From contig NW_002060943.1 of the NCBI RefSeq assembly GCF_000150275.1, forward strand, positions 1,608,628 through 1,672,627: a stretch of DNA of 64,000 bases, written 5' to 3'. Made by a program: the position numbers and the translations under genes. Below the pieces are notes generated by a model. It made no database searches. It was not told the DNA's origin and saw only the letters and a list, made by a program, of their open reading frames with translations. Origin of the DNA: Trichoplax adhaerens (taxonomy: Eukaryota > Placozoa > Uniplacotomia > Trichoplacea > Trichoplacidae). Position 1 is the first letter of the stretch. Each line of letters opens with the position of its first letter. Of the stretch, positions 27,509-40,430 are shown in pieces.

Positions 27509-30500
27509 CCGATTACCAAGCTCAGTTAGAATTACCACTGAAAACGATAAGATCTTTAAAGTTTTGCGCCGTAGAAAAATTTTAGAAATTAAGATAGTTG
27601 TAATTGAAAAATAGGTAAAAACAAATTACACGAATTAAACCACGTTAGTTTTACGAATTGTTCCAACTTTGTGTAAGTGTATCTGTACTAGTTATTGCGC
27701 AAATGAATAAAAATAACTTATAAAATGAGAATTCTGTATAGTATGATCATCTATTGCGTATTTGGCATAATATACGAGTGTTACTATCTTAATTCGAACC
27801 CCATTAATGCAACCTTTCTATGCTACTCTATATAAAATAAGATAGTAGAGAAGAACTGAGTATTCAAATTACCCTAAAAAGATGCCTTTACTATTAATAA
27901 TTGGCGATAACAGTACTTTTTAATCAATATGGGAATTAATGAGTACTAGAGAAGAGTCCTATATTTTAATTACTATGTATGCAGTTATTGTGTTTACAAG
28001 TCCATTAAATGTCATACAACTAGCAAATAGTTAAACGGTGATAGATCCATAGTTGAAAGTGCTTAAAAAGGTATAGCTCATAGTATATAATTTGTATTTT
28101 TCTGTACTACCAATGATTTCGTCACTTTGGGCTCTAAGTAAGACGTAGACTTGCCATTTTCTGGCTTAAAATAGTATATTAATAATAAAAAATTAGTTAT
28201 TAATTACAACACTAACGAAGAAATTGAGACTGTTCTTGTGTTTTCGGTGGTCAAATAGAGAGAGAGATTCGGGTTATTTAGTAATTTCGTGTAATATTTG
28301 GTAAATACTGTATTGTCCAAAACTTTTTCTGGAATATCTTAATCAATTTGCATAATGCAATCTACTTCTTCCTATGATCCTCTAGTATTCATTTTCTTAA
28401 TTTAGTATTCCTACAATGCTTCTCGCCTTGTATCGATCGCAAACCTCATAAGCTGGAATTTTCTCTTTTTACGTAATCTTCGGCATCACGGTCCATTCAG
28501 GTCTAGCGCAGTCATCTTACTTATGATTACCGTGGAACTCTTTATAGAACCTATCTTATTACAATGTCACAAACTAATTAAGACTCGTCCACTTCTCACC
28601 TTATTACTTGTAAAAAGTAGATTAAATCTAAAATAATGAAATCATTACCTGTACTTATATTTATATCCTGACGCATACACTAAAATCTATACAGTAAATG
28701 ACAGATATAAATTCAAATACAGTATTTGTCAGGAAATAGGCTTGTCGTGATGTTACCAATTAATTAAACCGATAGATCTCCAGTTATGCAACTAAGTACA
28801 GCCACTGCCAGTATATTTCAAAATAATTAAAATACTAATGCTCGATGAGAGATTTTCTTTAATTCATTTAGGTTGCAAAAGATGATCCTTTTATTTTATG
28901 CATTCCATATAATTAAAGCAGACTGTAAGATAAAGCTATATGGAGACAATATACCATTAATCATCATTAACAGCGGCTCGAGAGAGAAGTACTGTAAATT
29001 TCATTATGTAATGCTATATAAGTAATTATAATAACTGAAATAGAAAGGTTGAAGTTTTTGACTGTAAAGCGATCAAATCAAAGACTTCAACTAAAGTGAT
29101 GATTTCCAAATCTTGAAGCACAGTTTGGCTATTTTAAAACCAAGTGTACCACTGAATAAAGCTGCATAGGTTATATGAGATAATTCTATCCTGTCCTTTC
29201 TAAAAAAAATTCTGCATCTTTATCGTAATATCTTATAGCGTGATATGTTTATCCAAGCAGAAAATCAAGATGCCTAGAATAGTGAAGATATAACAGCAAT
29301 CGAGATCTTCTTTTCTATTAGAATAATCATTTTCATTTGACCATGATCACTATTTTATATAATTGATAGGTTTGACTAGGCATAAGGTTTATCGCGTCTT
29401 GACTTAGAAAATTTATCGAGTAAATTCATAGTTATTGACTTATCTAAGATAGTTCTATAAGCCTACTTTTATATTATTAAAGAGTACAATCCAATACAGA
29501 TATTGCTAATCAATTCAGTAATAATACACTTAACTATATCTTTAATATTTGGAAATGAATACCCCTAAAAATTCTATATTTGTGTCACAACCCTCACTTG
29601 TGGCAAAGGAAAGTAAAGAACTCTAGTGTAGTTACTTAAAACTTCGGCTATTTCTCCCAGTACTTTCAGTTTCTATGAGAGACGTATTTGAGAACTCGAT
29701 TTCTCGGCTGATCTCCACAGACAACTGACTAATTATTACACTATTCTTCACGATATGAGTCTTGCCGTTTCTTGAGCAATTACTTACTTTATTCTACAAA
29801 CACACGCGCTTAAATAGGCTTCTACAGTGAATTCCAATATTAACGAGTGAGAATTCATGCTTTACAAGTTACATTAATTAGTATAATACCATTACTAAAT
29901 ATACATGTCGATATTCTCAGACTTAGATAGCTACAAGCTATCAGGTGTTAAGACGCTTAACCTTCGTCCATATACAGCTCAATTTTTTAGAGATTAACAC
30001 ACCTTACAAACCTACAGTAAACTAACTGTTAACAACTTCTATTTTTATCTCATTTCTACCATCCTATTATCAGCTACAAGCGCATTAAACATAGCACATA
30101 ACCTTATCTTATCTATTCATAAGCATTCATTAAACAACAGTTACTTAATTAGTAACGGAGTACCGTGACAATTTGAAAGAATTTACTTCCAAGTAAACGA
30201 TTAAATTATAGTTAAATATCACAAGTTAAAGTGCGTGGAACTTATTTCAGTTGCACAATATACTCGCAGTCGGGTCGTCTATGAAGATCAACCTGACCCT
30301 TATTTTCATTTTTAGTTAATCAACATCGAACTGAAGACATGGCAGTAAATATACATTATAACTTTGTGAATTAGCCGAACTACGGAAGGTAAGAACTGCA
30401 TTATTATTTTGGCTTTAATGTATTCACAAGTTATTTCTGTAAATTTCCTCAACATTTCACAAAAGCATTAATCACATTTGGTAAAGATGTTCATGTAAAT

Positions 30501-30933
30501 CTTATAGATACCAGCAGATTTTTTCCAGATCACCACATACCTATCGGATAAGGAATTCGTTAATTTATCTTTAGTATACGGATGATAGCAATCGTTTGTG
30601 CTGAATCAGTAGTTATTACGTTAATTAGGTAAATGTAGAATATGATATCTTGTACTGTGTCAGCAGAAGCAGTCTGCACTTAGCAAATTAAAATTCGAAG
30701 CTTATAGGATGGATTAAAAATCCACAAGATTGTTAATATTAACAACTTCTACTGCCACAATTGTATACTCATAAATATAACGAATATTGAGGTATCTAGG
30801 AATTAATTTTGGATATTATTAGGTACTTTAATAGCAAAGATAGAAATTGAAAATCAAAACAATATTTAATAACTGGTATCGTAGACCTTAGTTTTCGCTA
30901 ATTTATCATATTAATACTTAAATAGTAGCGTAC
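27509..30933. other. AT-rich stretch without a recognised gene
   Basis: No exon with both splice signals and coding character was found. A minus-strand segment at 30254-30302 could be a last exon for the cysteine-containing exon at 30934-31096 (phase fits, and it would end ...SILCN), but its acceptor is poor. AATAAA near 27706 could serve the upstream secreted precursor. Confidence 0.4.
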
Positions 30934-31096
30934 CTGCCAAAATCCTCCATCTCACTGTCTGAACAGAAGACTTTATAACGTCCACGTTCGAAAACGGTAT
31001 CATGATTTGTATTGCATACACAACCTAATTCATCTAAAGTTATTTCGATAGCATTCAATCCAGAATCGAGGGCATCGGCATAAGCTGCAGCAAGAA
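30934..31096 (-). CDS. Exon of a small secreted cysteine-containing protein
   Basis: The exon runs from a pyrimidine-rich acceptor (TTTTATTTACTTCATAG) to a donor GGCAG|GTACGC and encodes about 54 residues. It starts with the end of a signal peptide, VLAAAYADA, followed by LDSGLNAIEITLDELGCVC and ERGRYKVFCSDSEMEDFG, with three cysteines. The rest of the signal peptide is either on an upstream exon that I could not identify or on the open extension to an ATG at 31172. A possible final exon lies at 30254-30302. No family is recognised; a small secreted, disulfide-bonded protein is the inference. Confidence 0.45.
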
Positions 31097-31887
31097 CTAT
31101 GAAGTAAATAAAATTGTGAATACAGAATCGGTCAGAAATGGATAGAAAATTGCTACACAAATATATATACATATTTATCTATCATTCAAGGATCGCTAAA
31201 GCCTATAACTTTTATAAATTTTATCCTATAAGAATACTCAGAGAATTACGGTTATCTCATCGTAAAACAATTATATCTCAAAAAATATTACGTAATTAAT
31301 TATATTCTATACGCAAAAGTGATTACTAGCATAATAATAAAGCTACAATATGACTAGTAGACTATTAAATTCCTCTAGCACTACAGAAACACACACTGCT
31401 ATCATGATGGAGATCTACAGTAATTAGAAATCAGCAACGTGGTCTAAAATTATTAGCGTTATATTAAGTTGATGAATACTATTGACCAACATGTATTCAA
31501 ATTACGATGATTTATATATGTTATCTAGTATGAAAGAAATGCTCGAATTACTTTTGCAAATACGCTAATTTAAAAACTTGTTCTATTATCATATTTGAGA
31601 TATACTCTCATAGAAAATCATCAAAACGATTCAAAATTAATGCTTTGATAATTTAAATGAGCGTTGAAATTTGCGTATACTTTAAAAGTATTTGTGAATT
31701 ACAGTATACTCAATATTATTTACAGTTTATAGAATAAATATTTAAGATCTCCTCTAGTTAATAAAATCTACTCTGTTAACACCATAACATGCATCAATTT
31801 AGAGGTCATTCAGTATGATCTAAAATACTGGCATAGTATTAATTAATATAGAAATTTGTTTACAGAAATCTTTATTCACTGGGATGT
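31097..31887. other. AT-rich sequence, nothing recognised
   Basis: This stretch should contain the promoter or first exon of the minus-strand secreted protein at 30934-31096. A weak candidate first exon opens MIAV near 31405, but its signal peptide would be too short. Confidence 0.35.
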
Positions 31888-33800
31888 ATTCGATTAATTA
31901 TCTTATGGGAGTAATAATATTCGTGCTACTCTTTTAAGCAATAGAAATTCTTGCGCTATTATCAAGGTCGAGATTACTCTATTTAGAAAGAGTAAAGACA
32001 GTCTCAACATCAAGAATACGAATATTTACAAGTATTGCATTTAAATTAACACAGAAATTTTGCTAATAAAAAATACTTACCGATTACGAAAGATTTTATA
32101 TTATTCTAAAATAAGATAAATATTTGACGTCCATTATTATTATTCAGATCGTAGCTATTTCTTAATGCTTTCATCATGATCAAGATATCTTGTTTGAAAA
32201 TTATTGACATGATCTAAGTCTGTTGACATTACATTAATACGAAAGTTTGTTTATAAAAGTTTCTCATGAACTACAAGAGGTTCGATAGTATCTTGTTGGG
32301 AGAAAATTGAAACTACTCGCTTAGGAATAGACATTTGTGCAATGATCTTAGTCAATATTTACTCCAACTGAAAAACATTATACAGTCTAAACATCAAGAA
32401 TGTCTATGATTATTTGATATTAATATTAACATCAAAATTTCGTTTTTAAAAGTGTTCATTTACTACAAAAGACTCTATATTATCCTAATAAGACAATAAT
32501 TCGACACATTTCTTTAGATAATAGAGTCGTATATTGTTGCAATTGTCATTATGATGGAGGTTTTACTGAAATAGAGTCTAAATTGAAAATTATGGAGACG
32601 ATCGAAATTGGTCGACATTAAATTTAATGCAGAAAATCCTGTTTAGAGAAAAGTCTAGTAATAACTTCTATGCGACTATATACGCCATTATATGTACATT
32701 CGTGTTGTGTATAGTATTAGATGTGTTACTTATTACTTGGCGCGCTATAGATATGAATATCGCATTAAGGTATCGCGGATCGATAGTACAATATGATAAA
32801 GTTTGATACCGTACATACGAGTAGTGTATTGTAGCCCCACTACGACTAAACATTTAATCCGATTGAAAGCGCTACATAAAATCCGAATCCGATCCGAATA
32901 TAGTCACTAGATAAAGGACCAGTTGTTTTTTTTGTAGGTGTAAGAGTAAGGAGTAGGAAAGGCGCTCGAATAAAGGCATAACTTACAACCACCACATACA
33001 GTAAGAAAGATTTTACTTTATCTTAATAGAATAAATTTTCGGCGTGCTTCTTTTAAGTAATAGATATTTTTGTAATCGCTATTGTAATTATTATTTTGTT
33101 TAGTTAGAAAAGCAGTAGGATAATCTAAATGATTAATATTAAAATAACACGAAAATGAGTTGATAGAAGTTTTAATCAACAACAAAAAATTTTTATATTC
33201 CCTAGTGAGAGAAATATCCGAGCTACTACTTTAGATATTAGAGATCACTCGTGCTATGATTATAATTGTGATTTCCTTTATTGTTAATTTAGAAAGCCAA
33301 AGGATGCCGAAATTTTAAGAAATATTAGTAATTATTTGATATTAAAATTTATTAAAATCTTATGTTTATAGAAGTGCTTATTTAAAATCAGGAAAGATCC
33401 TATATTATTAAAATAAGACAACTAGTTAATGCACTCTCCTTTAGGTCATGAATTTATATTTATTCAGTTGTCATCGTGATAGGACTATAGCCTAATTTAA
33501 AAGTCATCAAGACCATCTAACATGATCGACATTAAATTAACTTGAAACTATATTTACAGAGTTTTCATAGTTGTTTTTATTAACTACAAAAATTTCTGCA
33601 TTATCCAATTAGAAATACCATTCAACGTACTCTTTTAGGTCACTGTCATCATATTGGGAATATAGAATAATTTTAAATTAAATCTTTAGATAGTCTCAAA
33701 TGACAGACATTGTATTAACGCGACATTTATCTACAAAATATTCCATCCAATGCCATAAATTGTATAGAGTATTATCCTAGTGAGACAAGTATTCGAGTTT
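31888..33800. repeat. Degenerate tandem array, unit about 190 bp
   Basis: A recognisable block (pattern TATATTATCCTAATRAGA followed by ATTCGAC...CTCTTTTAGGTAATAGA, then CATCAAGAAT...GACATTAAATTAA) returns near 31890, 32099, 32284, 32475, 33015, 33197, 33400, 33598 and 33768. Spacing is about 170-210 bases. Copies are strongly diverged. The array is interrupted between roughly 32650 and 32990 by unrelated, less AT-rich sequence. No coding potential. Confidence 0.7.
32650..32990. other. Unrelated insert inside the 190-bp array
   Basis: This segment breaks the repeat periodicity and is less AT-rich than the array. It contains repeated CCGAATCCGATCCGAATAT words near 32880 and a run of eight T near 32925. 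It may be a small inserted element; no terminal repeats or target duplication could be made out. Confidence 0.35.
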
Positions 33801-34573
33801 TCGATAACAAAAATATTAAAGAGAAAGGCATTATCTTTAATACGGCATGGTCGATTCTGTACTAGCCTACTAGATTCAAATATTAAGACTAAATTTAAAG
33901 TGATTAATACAATAATCAAATACTAATATTAGCATTGGAGGCGTATCGAAGGCGTAATTCCATTTTAAAGTAATTATTACAGCGTAAAATGACTGATATG
34001 TTGTTTTCCTAGTTAATTCTATTCAATGCCTTCTATCTGTATTGTAAAGTATACGAAAGGGTACGTGCAGATCAATTACTATTTAGTAGAAAGCTATAAT
34101 AAAACTGTTTTTTACAGCTCTAGTTTGATCATTGGTAACAATAAAAAAAGATTCCAAATACCTTACATGTGTATTTTTAATTTAAAAGTCATTAAGATAA
34201 GCTAAATTTATCGGCATTGACGTATTATTTCTCGCATGCTGACAGGTTATCCTAAAATTATAGACGTTGAGAACTTAAGACTGCGTTATATAGCGTAGTC
34301 TTTCGTAGAAAAAATAAATAATGCTTACATTTAACTATCTTATCTAAATCACAATTATCTAAGTCGTAAATGAATTTTTTCTAGAATTATTTCGTAGATG
34401 CTGAATGTTATCTCAAAAATAACCTTATTGATATTACGGAACATACTACATAGTATAATCGTTCTTATAGAGAAATTAAATATTTTATTAATTTACTTAT
34501 GCTATCTCGACGAAAGTTACCTATGCAATCAATAAACTATTTCTTGGGTTATACAAAATACGAGAATAATTAC

Positions 34574-34714
34574 CATCTCTCCCTACTAAGATATGTCCAC
34601 TAGCTGGCATAACTCGACAGTCCTCGGTGTACATATCGATTACGTCTGATATGCTTCCACTTTTATAGGCTTCCATAATCTTTTTATTTGATTCTTCAAT
34701 ATGGCGACGAATCT
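34574..34714 (-). CDS. SnoaL/DUF4440 (NTF2-like) exon, partial gene
   Basis: The exon is bounded by CTTACTTCAG (acceptor) and GATG|GTAATT (donor), 47 residues, entering two bases into a codon and leaving in phase 1. It reads IRRHIEESNKKIMEAYKSG, DVIDMYTEDCRVMPASGH and ILVGRD, the typical start of SnoaL-like/DUF4440 folds: a helix, then Y-x-E-D followed by a hydrophobic-MP-x-S-G turn and a GRD/GRE motif. Family members are small alpha+beta barrels, usually 110-150 residues; some are enzymes, many are of unknown role. I found no exon for the remaining beta sheet on either side, so the gene is a fragment as seen here, or its other exons are too short for me to place. Confidence 0.6.
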
Positions 34715-36400
34715 CTGAAGTAAGTTGATTAATATCATTACAAAAATTATAAAAGTTACTATACAATTTATTCTCTTACTATCAAGCGATACACGATTAT
34801 TATAGGCAATTATGACGATATCACGAATTTGTCTTAAGATGTATTTCAAGGCTTGTGTGCACGTAATAAATCAATTTCAATTTCCGAGCTACGACGGAGC
34901 ATTTATCATCAGAGCTAAAACTATTTTACCTAACTACTTGGATTGAGTCGAAAAATTTCAGTTTGATGATATATTATATCTATCGAAGGAGGAATGGAAA
35001 TAGGTTTTGAAAAATTAATCCCCCAAACTATGAAATATGAATGAGACCATTTTTCAACTAATTATTATTATCATAGCCCTTAACATAAAGCCAGCCAGAA
35101 TATACTATAATTTAAGCTAACATACGAATTGTAACAGCTAGTGATTAGTCTATTTTTCGTAAATTTATGGATAGTACATTCGTACTGGCTTGATTTGAAA
35201 TGTACCGGTAAGTATTCATTTCCAAATAGCGACTCAATAATTTATTAAATACCGTATAAGCGAACTCAAGCCCAATGACAGCAGTTAATTTAAGACAATG
35301 ATTGAAATTTCAATTTCTCGTAAAGTTAGACTATATATCTTTGTTTACCTTTTAAATACCCATTAGCTTAATTATTTAATAGCTCGGTATTAGTCCTTAT
35401 ATGTCAATAATGTAGACAAATGTTAGGTAAAGATTCTAGTCCTTCAAGTTAGGCTTTATATGATCATTCACACTTGAAATTTTTGATCGCTAAAATGTTC
35501 AGCAGATGAATATCAAAGTATGTCTCATTCGAACAAATAAGTGAGACAATTATAATTCTATAATTATGATTGTTAATAAGTTGTTCCCTATATCATCCAT
35601 TTAAATCTAGAAAACCCGATAGCATAAATGTTCAATGCCTTAAAATGGATGTTTGCCTTATCCATACAAATAGCGTAGGCAAATGATAGACAAATACGCT
35701 ATTTCTGGTAAAAGATCGCTTAAATAGTATCATTTATACCTAAATTACCCTGGTCATTATTCTAAGTTTGATGTTTTACTAGCTGTTTCTCAAAACTACT
35801 AGTAGTACTTCTATCCAATTAAATACCTGCTGTAGTACATATTAACTACCTTAAGTGATTGCAGTCATGGAATTGTTAGGCACTAATTATAATTAGTTAG
35901 TTATCCTCTTGAAATCAAATAATAAAATTTCCTCATAAGCATTGAAAACTTCTGGCCATATTGCTAAGTATTTCTAATTCGCAAAAACTGCGTATGTAGA
36001 AGAAAATGTTCAAATTTTCTTTTAATTTTCTTGTTACTATATTGAATTGTAAAATAGCGGTATCTACTCCCACCTTTTCCTTTGCCATACATAATGTACA
36101 CCCTGACAGCTTAATTTAAAGAGTAGAATAAACCACAGTTGCTACAATATCGTTGGATAATACCCTTACTGTCAGCAGTTGTCAATAGACGATCTAGTGA
36201 TAATCGTTGACTATTCATCAAGTCATGGTGTATCATTAATGCTATACCTGTTATTAATAAACGGTAAGAACTTCGGTTATGAGTGGCAGCCATTAAGTTT
36301 GCAGTAGAGTCGTATGAAATAATTCATAAAAATGATATTATACGATAGCCAAGAATAAGAGTTTTGGTTTACATTGGTTGTATTTTAAAACTTGGATAGG
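34715..36400. other. AT-rich sequence, no gene recognised
   Basis: A 60-codon minus-strand frame at 36111-36293 begins MAATHNRSSYRLLITGIAL in an acceptable start context and contains a CSNC motif. No family or partner exon was found, so it is not called. The rest is featureless. Confidence 0.4.
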
Positions 36401-36760
36401 AAATGGTAGAAAATTTCACTATAAGAAATTCTTGTGAAAGTTGCAGGTGCAATATACTTTTCTATAGCGCTATAGATGGTAATTTAATTTTTAGATACTG
36501 GTGCTATACTACAGCCTATAGCAAAAAATTTTGCTAAAAGAAATCGTTATGAAGGTAATCAATATAGTCTAATTTCCTATAGCGATAGATGGCGATTACA
36601 TTCTTAGATACGGGTGCAGTAGCCAATGATGGAAACTCCTGTGAAGAGAATTCGCTGTAAAGGTTATCGGTCTAGTATGATTTTCCATAATAACTGATAG
36701 CAACTAGATTGTTAAATAGTACAAGGCGAAACTTCTGCTAAGAGAAATCGGTCGTTTTGA
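36400..36760. repeat. Degenerate tandem repeat, unit about 110 bp
   Basis: AAGAAATTCTTGTGAAAG-like words recur at 36423, 36537, 36645 and 36741, each followed in the first two units by CTATAGCGMTAGATGGYRATT and TTAGATACKGGTGC. Roughly three and a half diverged copies. Confidence 0.6.
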
Positions 36761-37640
36761 ATAGTTTACTTTTCTTGTAGTCCTCTGTCATGTTTGAGCG
36801 ATAGCAATACATTGAACAGCAAGCTGCTATTTTACGTCCGAATAATGTTTTAATCCAGTCAATAGTAAAAAGCTATAGTTGGACGATAGTATACTTTTTA
36901 TTATACAGAGTAATAAATGAGAAGTTTTGGATAGGCGATCAAGAGGATCGAAATTATACATTAAGCTGAATAGATTATTTCGACTGGATATGAACTCTGT
37001 ATAACTTCTCATCTTCAATAAAAGGACATCATTTGAACTTGAAAAGTTTGTTAGAATATCGACACTAACAACGTTTACAACACAAACTTTGCATTGAGCA
37101 AAGGCAATCAAAAATAAAAGTAGTACACTTGTCCATGATTAGACAGTATAGGCGGAGAGGGGATAGTTTAGCGGGCTATTAAAAATCACGGAACAGTTTA
37201 ACGGATAACGATATCATGTTAAATATAAGCAAAGAAACTGGACACTAGAACTTAACGGCTGGTAGAACATCAATAAAATCCATTGCAATAAATCCTAAAC
37301 GGTAGCTCTACATAATTTGAAGCCTATTTTATTTTTACATTTGTACTTATTAGGACAATAATGGTCAATAAAATCAGAATGAAACATTGATGAGAGATTC
37401 ACTGCTTTTTTTATAGTGTAATAATATCAAAAGCAATGATAATGTCGATTAGGTACTAAATTGAAAATGATAATGCAATCAATTCTACCCCTATCCTTAA
37501 AATCTTGTCATGAATAACTTTACTCGCGGAATAGAAGACATTCTGTTCAAGGATTTTTCACCTACTATAGCATGTAATTAGATTTACTTCTGTAGAAATT
37601 GGCTTTTAATCCCGTTCGCTAATCTACAAAATTTCACTCT
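36761..37640. other. Spacer between two repeat arrays
   Basis: A minus-strand frame at 36827-37111 is preceded by hydrophobic codons (VLLLFLIAFAQCK) that resemble a signal peptide, but an in-frame stop lies just upstream, so a start would need an upstream exon through a possible acceptor at ACAAG. Its downstream part (EFISSRNNLFSLMYNFDPL) has no recognised motif. Not called as a gene. Confidence 0.35.
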
Positions 37641-38400
37641 GGCTATCCATGTCGAAGCATAGACATTAGAAAACGCCATCATTCACATTAGATGATGCTG
37701 TTCTAATCGTTAGGAAAAGGAAAAATTTTCTCCTTAACTATAAATGTTTAAGCCTGAAATAGTAGAATGCATCATCATTACCATTGGATGATGTTGTTCT
37801 AATTTGGATACCTATGCTGTCAAATCGTCCAGAAGAAATAAAGCTTTCTCCCTAATTATATTTATAGTTACATTTGTTCAAGCATGGATAGTAGTATACA
37901 TCGTAGTTAACATTGGATAGCGCTGTTCTAATTTTAATGCCTTTACTTTCAAATTGCTGTGAAAATGAGAAAATTTCTCCCTCGTTATCAATATTCAACC
38001 ATGGACAATAGAATACATCATCACTAACATGAGATGATATTTTTATAATTTGGAAGTCTTTGCTGTCAAATCATCGTGAAGATAAAAAGCTTTCTCCCTC
38101 TTTAAAACTATTCAAGTATGAATAGTAGAATACATCATCGACTTTCTCCCTAATTATAGATATAAATATTCAAGCATGGGCTGTAGATTACATCATCATT
38201 AACATTAGACGATGCTGTTCTTATTTGGATACCTTTGCTGTCAAATCGTCGAAAAGAAGAAGAATTTTCTCCCATGTTTTTATAACTATTCAAGCATGGA
38301 CAATAGAATACACCATCATCACGGCAACATGGAACGATGCTATTATAATTTGCATGTCTGTGAAATCGTAGTGAAGAGGAAAAAAAATTTCTCTGTTGTA
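37640..38400. repeat. Degenerate tandem repeat, unit about 100-130 bp, six copies
   Basis: Each unit carries ACATTRGATGATGCTGTTCTAAT, then TTGGATACCTTTGCTGTCAAATCGTC, GAAAAATTTTCTCCCT and ATTCAAGCATGGACARTAGAATAC. The GATGCTGTTCT anchor or its variant lies near 37694, 37791, 37921, 38037, 38211 and 38336; a shortened unit lies around 38110-38150. The 65-codon plus-strand frame inside it (38212-38409) follows the repeat and is not a gene. Confidence 0.75.
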
Positions 38401-40430
38401 ATACGTTAAGAGTATCATTGATAATTAATAGACATAACTAGTATAATTTATATTTGATAATGATTTCGAAATTTATTACCGAAAAAATTTCCGTTCTAGC
38501 CATTTTACTCCATAAAGAAAGTAAGTCATGCTTGAAATTAATGCATAAAACTACAATTATTAGCTATAGAATAGTTAGGATTGCACAGTTATTAATATCA
38601 AATAATAATCTTCTATTGATTTCTAGTTTGAAGTGGCTTTGCAAGGCATTAATTAATAAGAAAAAATGAAGACACTGAAAATAAAATTAGAAACCTATAG
38701 TGTAGTAATCACTGTCCAAAGTAATCCTAATGATGGGTGAAAATTGCCAACTCGGTCTAGAAGAGTCTGGCCATCACAATAAGTGTAGAAAATTGGCTGT
38801 TCTTATGTCACTCTTTGAGAGTCAATTGGTGTCGGAGATCCAGGATAACATAGGCAGTAATCGTTGCTATCATGTCTCCATAGTCTTCCACGATATTGTG
38901 ATAATTGATCTTGAATGTGTAGTAAATGTATACAACAGAATGCAACATGGATAAAAGTTATTTTTTATTGCCATTTGTTCACAGAATAATGAATTGTCAT
39001 TCTTGACATCCAAATCATGATCATAGAACAATACTGTGTATCTGTCATCCTCTATATCCGATACTATCGTGATTGGAAAATGAAATTAACTTTTAAATAA
39101 GGGATCCATAGTGGAATGATTAAGAGAGAATGATGGAAAATTCTTATAATCTATCGTAATCACTGATTTACAGTTGTAAAGAATTACAATTGGACATGAT
39201 ATAGTATTGCATTATTAATTTAAGTATAAGGAGAAATGACAGCTATAGATTGGAAAATCGGATAGGCGATTACCAGCTGCCTGCATCGCTTTGAAGATTG
39301 CACAATGTCCCAGTAGACTAGCTTTCAAGAGGGAATCGTTTATCGTTAAAAGAATCTTATTCCTATCTTGTTAACGTAATTGAATACTTTTTGGTCCTAT
39401 TTTCTCATCATCGATGACTTTATCTTGTTTTGATAGAGTCAAATTTTGACTGTTTCTATCTAGTCTACAAAAAGTTTGTAGTTAATTTACTCTAGGCTTT
39501 TCTTACGATGATCCAATTCATGAACGAAAGTAGTCTAGTAATAGCAAAATGGAGCCAAAAACTAGAAGAAGCAGTCTAAGAAAGACCATGATAAGATCGC
39601 TCCTATCAATCAAGTAATTAGTCTAACTTGTAGGCTATTTCATCGTGATTCAATCCGCTCACGAAAGCCATCTAGTCCATCTTATAGTCTATAGTAGGGC
39701 TAATAATTTGGTAAAGTAATTTAAAAGTTAGATCTAGATCAAATTGTTTCTATCAAGTAAGCAATTATTTCAGTTTGTATAGTATTAGACTACATTTACT
39801 ACTTCTAAATCCGTAAATAGAAGCGATCTAATGAACATGAAGAAAGCCAAATACGATCCAGATTCCTTATCCACTTGGGCTAATTTTAACTTCATTTTAC
39901 GAAGAGCAAACGATATGTTAGAAAGTAGCAATCCAGCATTGGTCCAATTATCCTTAACAACGCAGTATTAATGACTACTGTCCTATCGAATCAAATTTAA
40001 TTTCGCCAAGACAAATGATATTGGTGCCTAAGCGCTAAATTAAGAAAATATTGTGCTCAATTATCCGATGAATCAATACTGCATTTGGACGATTATCGAT
40101 GGATAATTATAGAATAGCGCTCAATTGATTGTGAAAGTAAATGATAAAAGCCGTGCTCAAAGAACATTTTTCTATACAGTCTGATCAATATTGTGGTTAG
40201 TATTCAAGTATTTACACACTATTTAAGTTTATCAATCACTGCTATTGATCCATATTCAATGATTACTAGTAAATGGTTACACTATCGTTGCAACTGATTT
40301 TAATGAGATTCTTTCATAATTTATCATATTAAGGAAAATAATAAACGGACATTCCCAGCAATGCGTACAAATATTACCTCATGTCCTTAGTAACTTTCAG
40401 ATGTTGAATAAAGGCGCTTGGCAAGCCAAC
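38401..40430. other. Repeat-bearing intergenic DNA
   Basis: Similar segments near 39500 (ACGATGATCCAATTCATGAACGAAAG) and 39645 (CGTGATTCAATCCGCTCACGAAAGCC) indicate another diverged repeat. A 74-codon plus frame at 38730-38954 overlaps a minus frame that is also open; neither shows a motif. Confidence 0.35.

Noticed and set aside
38212-38409. 65-codon frame inside the 37.6-38.4 kb array
   Set aside because: Its sequence follows the tandem repeat units, and other copies are not open.
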